From JAAYHV01 sp035268985 (GTDB lineage Bacteria > Bacillota > Clostridia > Peptostreptococcales > Anaerovoracaceae): DNA of 18,710 bases. Within the stretch, counting starts at the first letter, position 1. Every line of letters starts with the position of its first letter. The notes under the pieces are model-generated. The model was not told the DNA's origin and searched no databases. It worked only from the letters and a program-made list of their open reading frames with translations. The position numbers were made by a program, and so were the translations under genes. Positions 1 to 6,178 of the stretch are shown here, in pieces. The stretch covers positions 1-18,710 of the forward strand of contig DATFJV010000027.1 in assembly GCA_035268985.1 (NCBI GenBank). Direction: 5' to 3'.

Positions 1-398
1 AATCAAATTCGGAAATTGAGTTAAAACCAGAAGATACTGAAGAAGAAAAGATTTTAGAAGAAGATGTTGCGATAGATGAAGATGAGTTAGAAAAAGAAAT
101 AATAATAAAAGGAATAATAGAAGAAAAAGAACCGAAACAAGAAAAAAATTTGGACTGGGTTTATACATTGTTAATAATTATATCTTGTTTAGTTTCTGCA
201 GGTGTAATTTACTTTAAGATAAATAATGAAAAAATATTTATTAGTGTATTTATAGCCAATTCTATTATAGCGGTTATTTTATTAATGATTAGTGAATCTG
301 TTATTAATTCCGTTATAGCAATAATCGGGTTGACCCTAATTGTTTTAGAAAACCACCTCATTACTGATAGAATTATTAAAAAGAATAATGAGTTATAA
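1..398 (+). CDS. 3' part of unrecognised acidic membrane-anchored protein (partial)
   Basis: The frame is open from the first complete codon at position 3 to the TAA ending at 398, so the gene begins upstream of the window. A TTG at 150 could be mistaken for the start, but the frame continues through it and no ribosome binding site precedes it. The visible protein has two parts. About 49 residues are rich in Glu and Asp with scattered Lys, look disordered and resemble a charged linker. About 80 residues then contain two or three hydrophobic membrane segments (around DWVYTLLIIISCLVSAG, then IFISVFIANSIIAVILLMI, then VINSVIAIIGLTLIVL). It ends in a basic tail, IIKKNNEL. I do not recognise the family. 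The acidic-linker-plus-membrane layout would fit a C-terminal anchor whose functional domain is upstream. It converges on the ECF transporter gene with only about 20 bases between the stop codons. Confidence 0.75.
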   Translation, partial: SNSEIELKPEDTEEEKILEEDVAIDEDELEKEIIIKGIIEEKEPKQEKNLDWVYTLLIIISCLVSAGVIYFKINNEKIFISVFIANSIIAVILLMISESVINSVIAIIGLTLIVLENHLITDRIIKKNNEL

Positions 399-410
399 TT
401 CTATGTTAAA

Positions 411-438
411 AAGTACGAAATCAATCGATTTCGTACTT
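411..438 (-). terminator. Intrinsic terminator of the ECF S-component gene
   Basis: A perfect 12-bp inverted repeat (AAGTACGAAATC / GATTTCGTACTT) has a 4-base loop. Read on the minus strand it is followed by TTTTTAACA, so it is a rho-independent terminator for the leftward gene. Its upstream arm is formed by the last sense codons of that gene and the stop codon lies in the loop. On the plus strand the downstream T run is weak, so termination of the rightward gene here is possible but less certain. Confidence 0.8.
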
Positions 439-954
439 GAATACATTTTTAACAGGGGTTTTAGCCAGTGCCTTTACTAGTAGCACTGAAACAACTATAC
501 CGACGCTGAACTGACCCATGTTAGGGATAACTTCACCTAGTGCGACAATCCAATTACCGTAGATTGTTCCGTTGGCTATATAATATCCAAGGCACATTTC
601 TAGCCCAGCTAAGACCATTCCGGCATATGCCATAATAGGCATACCGGCTATTTTTTTGTGATCTAAACTCTTTTCGAAAAAGTAACCTGCAATTAATGCC
701 ATAAGACCTTTTATAACAAATGTCCAAGGTGCCCATATAGCATAACCCCCTAGAACATCTCCAAGGGCCGAGCCTAATCCGGCGGCAAGTGCCCCATATT
801 TTTTCCCTAATAGGAAGGCGGAAAAATATACCATGGCATCTCCTAGGTTGATATAACCATTTATAGTTGGTATCCTAATGAACATTGTAGCTAAAGCTAC
901 TATAGCTATCATTAAGGCTGTTATTATTAAATTTTTACTTTTACTCTCTCTCAT
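421..954 (-). CDS. ECF transporter S component, probable vitamin (B6?) uptake
   Basis: This is a 177-residue, highly hydrophobic protein with about six membrane helices. It fits substrate-binding S components of energy-coupling factor transporters of the riboflavin-type superfamily. The stretch NGYINLGDAMVYFSAFLLG followed by KKYGALAAGLGSALGDVLGG, with conserved Asn, Asp and small residues, is the part I recognise. S components capture a vitamin and borrow a shared EcfA/A'/T energising module encoded elsewhere; none is present here. The start ATG (952-954) has a GGAG ribosome binding site 8 nt upstream. The gene is divergent from a MocR/PdxR-type regulator. From what I recall, PdxR-like regulators in Firmicutes control pyridoxine synthesis and B6 transporters (PdxU/PdxU2), so B6 vitamers are my inferred substrate. 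The family call is solid; the substrate is inference. Riboflavin, thiamin precursors or another small vitamin remain possible. Confidence 0.82.
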   Translation of the reverse strand: MRESKSKNLIITALMIAIVALATMFIRIPTINGYINLGDAMVYFSAFLLGKKYGALAAGLGSALGDVLGGYAIWAPWTFVIKGLMALIAGYFFEKSLDHKKIAGMPIMAYAGMVLAGLEMCLGYYIANGTIYGNWIVALGEVIPNMGQFSVGIVVSVLLVKALAKTPVKNVFKYEID

Positions 955-967
955 TTTTCTATCTCCA

Positions 968-996
968 TTGACATATTCTTTGTATATATATATAAT
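968..996 (+). promoter_or_regulatory. Consensus sigma-A promoter for the MocR-type regulator
   Basis: TTGACA (968-973) and TATAAT (991-996) match consensus exactly with a 17-bp spacer, so transcription should start near 1003. That leaves a leader of about 64 nt before the proposed ATT start. The promoter lies in the 5' leader of the divergent ECF gene, whose start codon is only 14 bp away, so the two transcripts probably overlap. A leftward promoter for the ECF gene is less clear; an extended -10-like TGTTATTAT on the minus strand (about 993-1001) is a candidate without a good -35 element. Confidence 0.75.
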
Positions 997-1052
997 AACA
1001 GTGAATTGTACTTATTAAAATATGCAATTAGAATAAATTTAAGATATACAGA

Positions 1053-1069
1053 AAGGCGGTTAAACTATT
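1053..1069 (+). promoter_or_regulatory. Ribosome binding site and probable ATT initiator of the MocR gene
   Basis: AAAGGCGG (about 1052-1059) is one mismatch from the full anti-Shine-Dalgarno complement and ends 7 nt before ATT at 1067-1069. An in-frame stop (TAA, 1061-1063) lies between the two. No in-frame ATG, GTG or TTG occurs from that stop to the TTG at 1184, yet the conserved first helix of the GntR winged-helix domain is encoded before 1184. ATA at 1070 is the only other upstream candidate I would consider. Confidence 0.6.
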
Positions 1070-2443
1070 ATATACGATAAATATTGGGCAATTGATAACA
1101 ATTCTGATGAAGTTTTATATATACAGATATTTAATCATATAAAAAATGATATATTAAAGGGGAGAATAAAGTCAAAAGAAAAATTGCCATCTATTAGAAG
1201 GTTATCGGCAGATTTAGGGGTTAGTGTTACAACTGTAGATGCAGCTTATTCTCAGCTTTTAGTGGAGGGATATGTTAACAGCATACCAAAATCAGGTTAT
1301 TATGTTTCGGACGTATATGGTCAAAATCAAGCAGAAATGGTGAATGTGCCCAAAATAGAGGAATTTGAAAACAATATAGAAAACCAATACATATATGATA
1401 GGGATTCTTTTGATTTTATTAAATGGAAAAAATCTATGGCAAAGGTTTTTAATGAATATGCCCATTTGCTTCATATGGAAAGTGATCCCCAAGGGGAATA
1501 TAAGCTTAGATATGAAATTGCTAGATACGTGTATTCAAGTAGAGGGGTTAATTGTAACCCAGATCAAATTGTAATTGGTGCCGGAGCTCAACAACTGACC
1601 ACTCATTTGGCCAGAATTTTGAGACTTATGAATATCAATCATGTATCCACAGAAGCTCCTGGATATTTACCAATTCAAAATATATTTAAAGATGTGGATC
1701 TTACTATAACGAAGGTTCCAATTAAAGAAGATGGTATAACCATAGAAAAATTACCAACAAATATCAAGTCTCTTGTTTATGTAAGTCCGTCAAATCAGTT
1801 TCCTTCGGGTTATGTAATGCCAATAGGTAGAAGGTATGAGCTTTTAAAATGGGCAGAAGATAATGATAGCTATATTTTAGAAGATGATTATGATAGTGAA
1901 CTAAGGTATTTTGGAAGACCTATACCTGCTTTGAAAAGTTTAGACGCAAAGAACCGAGTTGTCTATATGGGGTCTTTTTCTTCTACTTTGTTTAATTCTA
2001 TTAAAATAAGTTATGTAATACTTACTCCTAAATTAGCAGAGGCTTTTGATAGGATAAAGGATTTATATAGCCAGACTTGCTCAAAATCTGAGCAACTATG
2101 CTTGGCATTTTTTATGGAAGATGGACACTATTATAGGAATATTAAAAAATGCAGAAGGCTTTTTTCTTTAAAACTAAATGAAGCCGTTGCTTCATTGGAA
2201 AAATATGGAGCGGGGTTTGTAAATATAACTAATACTAAGTCTGGTATAAATATCACTCTTGGTATTAAAAGCGAGCAGGAATTGGGAGAATTGATTGAAA
2301 ATGCTAAAAGTATTGGTGTATTGCTTAGACCTATATATGAGCTAAGTAATAAAGAAACTAAAATGGTATCATTTTACTACAATAGAATACCAATTAATAA
2401 TATGGAGGAAACGGTAAAAAAATTAATTGATAAAATAGGTTGA
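1067..2443 (+). CDS. MocR/PdxR-like transcriptional regulator (GntR winged helix + aminotransferase fold)
   Basis: With the ATT start the product is 458 residues, normal for the MocR/GabR/PdxR subfamily. Residues about 18-85 are a GntR-type DNA-binding winged helix (LYIQIFNHIKNDILKG, KLPSIRRLSADLGVS, TTVDAAYSQL, GYVNSIPKSGYYV). The rest is a fold-type I aminotransferase domain with a GAGAQQLTTHLARIL phosphate-binding segment, SPSNQFPSGYVMP, and ILEDDYDSELRY, whose Asp normally contacts the pyridine nitrogen of PLP. The segment expected to read GxFSK reads GSFSS: the Schiff-base lysine position (codon 1982-1984, residue 306) is serine. Starting at TTG 1184 would delete most of the first helix and has poor spacing. 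Divergence from an ECF vitamin transporter suggests control of vitamin B6 uptake. Because the lysine is missing, PLP could be sensed non-covalently, or another ligand could be used. Confidence 0.85.
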   Translation: MIYDKYWAIDNNSDEVLYIQIFNHIKNDILKGRIKSKEKLPSIRRLSADLGVSVTTVDAAYSQLLVEGYVNSIPKSGYYVSDVYGQNQAEMVNVPKIEEFENNIENQYIYDRDSFDFIKWKKSMAKVFNEYAHLLHMESDPQGEYKLRYEIARYVYSSRGVNCNPDQIVIGAGAQQLTTHLARILRLMNINHVSTEAPGYLPIQNIFKDVDLTITKVPIKEDGITIEKLPTNIKSLVYVSPSNQFPSGYVMPIGRRYELLKWAEDNDSYILEDDYDSELRYFGRPIPALKSLDAKNRVVYMGSFSSTLFNSIKISYVILTPKLAEAFDRIKDLYSQTCSKSEQLCLAFFMEDGHYYRNIKKCRRLFSLKLNEAVASLEKYGAGFVNITNTKSGINITLGIKSEQELGELIENAKSIGVLLRPIYELSNKETKMVSFYYNRIPINNMEETVKKLIDKIG

Positions 2444-2456
2444 TAAAGCTTATAAT
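2427..2456 (+). promoter_or_regulatory. Promoter of the nitroreductase gene
   Basis: TTGATA (2427-2432) and TATAAT (2451-2456) have an 18-bp spacer. The -35 lies inside the last codons of the MocR gene and the -10 just after its stop. The predicted start near 2463 gives a leader of about 30 nt carrying AAGGAGGG before the ATG at 2493. The nitroreductase may therefore be transcribed separately from the regulator, though I see no terminator between them. Confidence 0.55.
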
Positions 2457-2492
2457 ATTTGTTAGTATTGGCATATTAATAAGGAGGGAATC

Positions 2493-3152
2493 ATGGAACT
2501 AAACAATATTATTGAAATGCGTCAAAGCATAAGAAAGTATAAAGAAATAGACATTCCGGAAGAGGACATAAAAGAAATAGTAGCAGCTGCGGCAAAAGCC
2601 CCATCTGGAAAGAATATTCAAAATTGGCATTTTGTAGCAATAAAAAATGATGACTTGAAAGTAAAGATTGCTGATGCTATAGGATTAAAGAATGAAGAAA
2701 TAGCAGCTAGAATGGACAAGGTTGATGAAGAAAAAGCAAATAGATTTAGAAAATTCTATAAACATTTTACTAGATTCTTTGTTAATGCGCCTGTTTTAAC
2801 AGTGGTTTACAGTAAAGTTTATACACCATCTGGATATAACGAATTAAAATTAGTGGATGCAGATGAAAAAGAATTATGGGATTTAGTAGACTATAGAAGT
2901 CCAGGCATGCAAAGTTTAGGAGCTGCCATGGAAAACTTTACATTAAAAGCAATTGATAAAGGTTATGGAACTTGCTGGCTAACTAGTGCAAACTATGCGG
3001 CTAAGGAAATAGAAGCTTTGTTAAAAGAAGAAATAGGTTTTGAAAAGGAAGGATATTTCATGGCTTGCATGATATCTATGGGTGTTCCTGAAGAAGATCA
3101 AAAGAGCCCAAGGAAAAAAGACTTTGATGATTTATACACGTTTGTAAAATAG
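2493..3152 (+). CDS. Nitroreductase-family FMN oxidoreductase
   Basis: This is a 219-residue protein of the NADH/NADPH-dependent flavin nitroreductase family, which reduces nitroaromatics, quinones or other two-electron acceptors using bound FMN. The N-terminal FMN-phosphate region is typical: IIEMRQSIRKYK followed by AAAKAPSGKNIQNWHF. A central insertion (residues about 65-130) carries many charged residues. The segment SLGAAMENFTLKAIDKGYGTCW and the C-terminal MACMISMGVPEED match the family's dimer and cofactor core. AAGGAGGG sits 6-7 nt before the ATG. There is no signal peptide, so it is cytoplasmic. The physiological substrate cannot be told from sequence. It lies 49 nt after the MocR-type regulator on the same strand and may share read-through, but it has a convincing promoter of its own. 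Confidence 0.88.
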   Translation: MELNNIIEMRQSIRKYKEIDIPEEDIKEIVAAAAKAPSGKNIQNWHFVAIKNDDLKVKIADAIGLKNEEIAARMDKVDEEKANRFRKFYKHFTRFFVNAPVLTVVYSKVYTPSGYNELKLVDADEKELWDLVDYRSPGMQSLGAAMENFTLKAIDKGYGTCWLTSANYAAKEIEALLKEEIGFEKEGYFMACMISMGVPEEDQKSPRKKDFDDLYTFVK

Positions 3153-3153
3153 C

Positions 3154-3183
3154 AATAGCGGCTTAAATGCCGCTATTTTTTCT
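3154..3183. terminator. Bidirectional terminator between convergent nitroreductase and metalloprotease genes
   Basis: AATAGCGGC (3154-3162) and GCCGCTATT (3169-3177) form a 9-bp stem with loop TTAAAT, followed on the plus strand by TTTTTTCTT. This is a good rho-independent terminator for the nitroreductase gene. On the minus strand the trailing sequence is GCTATTTTAC, a weaker U run. The stop codon of the leftward gene lies in the loop, so the hairpin serves both genes in minimal space. Confidence 0.85.
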
Positions 3184-3936
3184 TATTTCGCTTCTTATAT
3201 TTACTAGTTCAGGGTAATCATAGAAGAAGAGTATTTTCTTTTTATATATTTCGTTACCTCTGGGCTTTTCATATATAACAAAGGTAGCAAAGGACTCTGA
3301 AATATCTTCTTCGGGGCTAGTAGTAGCATAATCATTTATGTACATGTTCATATGTTCCTCAAAATACCTTATTCTTTCAGCATCTCCCATAGATTCATTT
3401 ATGTTTAATACTTTGTCTTTCCAAAAGAGTTCGTAGAACTGATTTAAATAAGAGTCTTTTTTTAATTTGCCTTCTGAAGTTTCGTAGGTATCATCACTGG
3501 AGTTATTATCCATTTGATCTTCGTTAAGGGTTATAAGGTGCGTTATCTCATGGGATAATGTGGATATAAATTTGCTATCTAAATTGTCTTTGCTGTCCAA
3601 AGCATCTGCATAATCTATTGATAAAACCCATTTATTTCCTTTTTGATAAACGTAAGCTAAATTATTTCCTTGTCCATCGCTCATCATAACCAAGGAATCT
3701 AACATAAGGAAGTTATCTTTAGGTAATATATCTTTAACATATTCAGATATCAATTTTAATTGGTCTTCATTATCTTCTGTAAATTTTGTTTTACTTAAAT
3801 TATCATAATCACCATTGGTTATATCGTAAGTACCAATTATCATTTCGCCATTATTGGTATAATTGTCGGTAGGAGAAATAAAAAATATTAGTGTGATTAT
3901 TCCAAGTAAACCTAAAAATATGATAGTTTTTTTCAT
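3163..3936 (-). CDS. Membrane-anchored or secreted HExxH zinc metalloprotease, family not recognised
   Basis: From ATG at 3934-3936 the product is 257 residues. A GTG three codons earlier overlaps the AAGGAG ribosome binding site (3945-3950), which is ideally placed, 8 nt away, for the ATG, so I reject the GTG. Residues 1-20 (MKKTIIFLGLLGIITLIFF) are a signal peptide or signal anchor. There is no lipobox cysteine, so it is not a lipoprotein. The rest would be extracytoplasmic. HEITH at residues 129-133 is a classic zinc-binding, catalytic HExxH. About 80 residues later ISESFATFV supplies a glutamate suitable as the third zinc ligand, a gluzincin-like arrangement. The linker between them is rich in Asp, Asn and Ser. 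Peptidase activity is inferred from these motifs; the substrate is unknown. It is monocistronic and convergent with the nitroreductase. Confidence 0.75.
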   Translation of the reverse strand: MKKTIIFLGLLGIITLIFFISPTDNYTNNGEMIIGTYDITNGDYDNLSKTKFTEDNEDQLKLISEYVKDILPKDNFLMLDSLVMMSDGQGNNLAYVYQKGNKWVLSIDYADALDSKDNLDSKFISTLSHEITHLITLNEDQMDNNSSDDTYETSEGKLKKDSYLNQFYELFWKDKVLNINESMGDAERIRYFEEHMNMYINDYATTSPEEDISESFATFVIYEKPRGNEIYKKKILFFYDYPELVNIRSEIRKNSGI

Positions 3937-3959
3937 GATATCCACTCCTTAGATATCAT
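3935..3959 (-). promoter_or_regulatory. Palindrome spanning the start region of the metalloprotease gene
   Basis: On the minus strand ATGATATC, nine bases containing AAGGAG, and GATATCAT form a perfect 8-bp inverted repeat. If transcribed in full, the mRNA hairpin would present the ribosome binding site in its loop and bury the AU of the start codon in the stem. A possible minus-strand promoter (TTGACT at 3986-3981, 16-bp spacer, TAAAAA at 3964-3959) would put the transcription start inside the palindrome, so it could instead be a DNA operator. Confidence 0.5.
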
Positions 3960-4002
3960 TTTTACATATATATATGATATAGTCAACAAAGGTATTTTGA
4001 AT

Positions 4003-4030
4003 TTAACACTATTTTAATTTACTTTATACT
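4003..4030 (+). promoter_or_regulatory. Promoter of the sir2-surE-hydrolase operon
   Basis: TTAACA (4003-4008) and TATACT (4025-4030) with a 16-bp spacer each match consensus at five of six positions. Transcription would start near 4037, leaving a short leader with GTGAGGTG before the ATG at 4065. Confidence 0.55.
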
Positions 4031-4064
4031 ACTAATAATGTAAAATATTTAAGTGAGGTGCGCA

Positions 4065-4790
4065 ATGAACAAAGAATTAAAAGAAATAATTGATAATAGT
4101 GATAATGTTGTTTTTTTTGGTGGAGCAGGAGTTTCTACGGAAAGCAATATCCCTGACTTTAGATCAGACCAAGGTTTATATAATGCGAAAAGTGAATATG
4201 GAAAATCTCCAGAAGATATGATATCTCACAGTTTCTATGTTAGAAATACCGAAACGTTTTATAAATACTATAAAAAGAATTTAATTCATAGGGAGGCCAA
4301 ACCTAATAAAGCACATATTGCGTTGGCCGAATTAGAGGCAGTTGGTAAAGTTAAAGCTGTAATAACGCAAAATATCGATGGACTTCATCAGCTTGCAGGT
4401 TCCAAAGAGGTTTATGAGCTTCATGGATCGGTTCTTAGAAATTATTGCATTAAGTGTGGGGAATTTCATGATTTAGAATATATCATGAATGAAGATAACT
4501 GCGAAAATGGAGTTCCTAAATGTTCTAAGTGTGGAAGTATAGTAAAGCCAGATGTGGTTCTTTATGAAGAACCCCTTTTTGAAAGCGTTATCAATGGCGC
4601 GGTTTCTTCCATTATGTCTGCAGATACTTTAATAATTGGAGGCACATCCTTGGTTGTCTATCCTGCGGCAGGTTTAATAACGTATTTTAAGGGTAAGAAC
4701 CTTGTGTTAATAAATAAATCAAAAACTCCGTATGATAATAAGGCGGACTTAGTTATAAACGATAGTATTGGAAAGGTAATGGGTGATTAA
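4065..4790 (+). CDS. cobB: Sir2-family NAD-dependent protein deacylase (sirtuin)
   Basis: This 241-residue sirtuin removes acyl groups from protein lysines using NAD+, releasing nicotinamide and O-acyl-ADP-ribose. The NAD-binding signature GAGVSTESNIPDFRS, the TQNIDGLH loop and the catalytic histidine in ELHGS (His120) are all present. The zinc ribbon has two CxxC pairs (Cys128/131 and Cys153/156). IIGGTSLVVYPAAG is the Rossmann segment of the C-terminal half. The length is normal for bacterial class U/III enzymes. I chose the ATG at 4065 because GAGG lies 6 nt upstream; a GTG at 4053 would overlap that site. It is the first gene of a tight three-gene unit and its stop overlaps the surE start by one base. 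It may control acetyl-CoA-dependent metabolism, but targets cannot be read from sequence. Confidence 0.93.
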   Translation: MNKELKEIIDNSDNVVFFGGAGVSTESNIPDFRSDQGLYNAKSEYGKSPEDMISHSFYVRNTETFYKYYKKNLIHREAKPNKAHIALAELEAVGKVKAVITQNIDGLHQLAGSKEVYELHGSVLRNYCIKCGEFHDLEYIMNEDNCENGVPKCSKCGSIVKPDVVLYEEPLFESVINGAVSSIMSADTLIIGGTSLVVYPAAGLITYFKGKNLVLINKSKTPYDNKADLVINDSIGKVMGD

Positions 4791-5551
4791 TGAGAATATT
4801 AATAGCAAATGATGATGGAATGGATGCGGCAGGAATCAAATATCTTGTAAAAAGGATGGGAGACGTTGCTACAGTGTATGTTGCAGCTCCAGACACACAA
4901 AAAAGTGCCAGTTCACAAAGTATAAGTTTAATTACAAATGTTTCTTGTAAGAAAGTCCCGATGGAAGGTGCTGAAATCGCATTTCGAGTGGGTGGAACGC
5001 CGGCGGATTGTGTTAAGATGGGCCTTCAAAAGTTAACAGAAAGAGGCATTGAAGTAGATATAGTAATAGCAGGTATAAATATGGGAAGTAACATAGGAAG
5101 TGATACCCACTATTCTGGTACGGTCGGAGCGGCTACGGAAGCAGCAATTTTTGGTTATCATGCCATAGCGCTTTCTGCCGATGACCATAAAGCCACTGAG
5201 TTTGAATATATTACAGATTTGTGTATAGAAATGATAAGTATTGATATTAGCAGATATCCTACCAATATTGTTCTTAATATTAATGCTCCTAATCTTCCCA
5301 AAAAAGAAATTAAAGGTGTTAGATTAACAAGATTAGCAGGAAGAGGATACATGGATAAATTCGAACAGATTGATGGGACTGAAGAATATAAATATGTTGG
5401 AGTTCCAAAGGACTATTCGGAATTTGGGGATGATATAGATGCGGCTGCCCTTAGAAGGGGTTATGTTACAGTAACACCCCTTAATATTGATTCAACATCT
5501 TATGAAGTTTTGGATGATCTGGCTTCTTCGGGCATTATTAAGGAGATTTAA
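4790..5551 (+). CDS. surE: SurE 5'/3'-nucleotidase
   Basis: This 253-residue protein is a metal-dependent phosphatase that removes phosphate from nucleoside 5'- or 3'-monophosphates; some members also act on short polyphosphate. The metal site is visible: Asp8-Asp9 in IANDDG, Ser39 in the DTQKSASSQ segment, and Asn97 in IAGINMGSNIG. The family block THYSGTVGAATEAAIFG follows. The length is typical. Its ATG overlaps the TAA of the sirtuin gene (TAATG), indicating translational coupling, and the next gene starts 2 nt after its stop. It is cytoplasmic. In many bacteria surE sits beside pcm or rpoS-linked genes; the sirtuin neighbour here is different. The physiological substrate within this unit is unknown. 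Confidence 0.93.
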   Translation: MRILIANDDGMDAAGIKYLVKRMGDVATVYVAAPDTQKSASSQSISLITNVSCKKVPMEGAEIAFRVGGTPADCVKMGLQKLTERGIEVDIVIAGINMGSNIGSDTHYSGTVGAATEAAIFGYHAIALSADDHKATEFEYITDLCIEMISIDISRYPTNIVLNINAPNLPKKEIKGVRLTRLAGRGYMDKFEQIDGTEEYKYVGVPKDYSEFGDDIDAAALRRGYVTVTPLNIDSTSYEVLDDLASSGIIKEI

Positions 5552-5553
5552 GC

Positions 5554-6093
5554 ATGATGAACAAAGATAACACGGTTTTATTAATAATAGATTTGCAGGA
5601 AAAACTAGTACCGGCAATGCAAAATAACGAACGCTTAATCGATAGTAGTAGTAGGGCAATTAAATGCTTTCAAGCTTTGGAGGTCCCCACAATTGCTACT
5701 CAGCAATACACTAAAGGCATAGGAGAAACGTTGCCTGAGATTAAGGATAATATTAAAGATTTTTCATATATAGAAAAGAATACTTTTGACTGTATGAAAA
5801 CTGCCGAATTTGAAAACGAGATTTCAAAACATAAAGGCAAGACTGTTATAGTAATGGGCGTCGAATCACATATATGTATAGAACAGACGGTCTTTAGCTT
5901 GCTAAACCGCAATTTTAATGTTATAATATTAGCTGATTGTATCGCTTCTCGAAATACTATGAATAATGATTATTCAATCAAACTAATTGAAAGGGCTGGG
6001 GGAATAGTCGACACATATGAGTCGGTTGTGTATAAAATGTTAGGATCATCAAAACACCCGGTATTCAAAGAAATAACTAGGATAGTAAAATGA
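5554..6093 (+). CDS. Isochorismatase-family cysteine hydrolase
   Basis: This is a 179-residue alpha/beta hydrolase of the isochorismatase-like superfamily. The catalytic triad is recognisable as Asp13 (LLIIDLQEKL), Lys75 (SYIEKNTFDC) and Cys108 (GVESHICIEQT). The segment TQQYTKGIGETLPEI resembles the YcaC/ISOC1 branch. The DxHxxH metal site of nicotinamidases is absent, so I do not call it PncA even though the superfamily includes that enzyme. AAGGAG is 8 nt before the ATG; a second ATG directly follows and could also serve. It is the last gene of the sir2-surE unit. It is probably an amidase or C-N hydrolase, but the substrate is unknown. After its stop a small hairpin (AAGCTGT / ACAGCTT, 6130-6154) with few T residues may be a weak terminator. 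Confidence 0.85.
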   Translation: MMNKDNTVLLIIDLQEKLVPAMQNNERLIDSSSRAIKCFQALEVPTIATQQYTKGIGETLPEIKDNIKDFSYIEKNTFDCMKTAEFENEISKHKGKTVIVMGVESHICIEQTVFSLLNRNFNVIILADCIASRNTMNNDYSIKLIERAGGIVDTYESVVYKMLGSSKHPVFKEITRIVK

Positions 6094-6178
6094 TGATAAA
6101 TATTTAACAATGCAAATCTTTTGAATTGCAAGCTGTTTCGGGTTGTCACAGCTTTGTTCATCATAAAATACACCGTTA

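Noticed and set aside
975..1000. TA-rich alternating run (also at 3965-3980) as a possible repeat or structural element
   Set aside because: Short alternating TA stretches are common in AT-rich promoters and need no further explanation.
1184..2443. TTG at 1184 as the start of the MocR regulator
   Set aside because: It would remove most of the first helix of the DNA-binding domain, and the nearest purine-rich stretch (about 1157-1163) is about 20 nt away.
5554..6093. Isochorismatase-family protein as nicotinamidase (PncA) recycling Sir2 product
   Set aside because: The DxHxxH metal site of nicotinamidases is missing, so only the superfamily call is supported.
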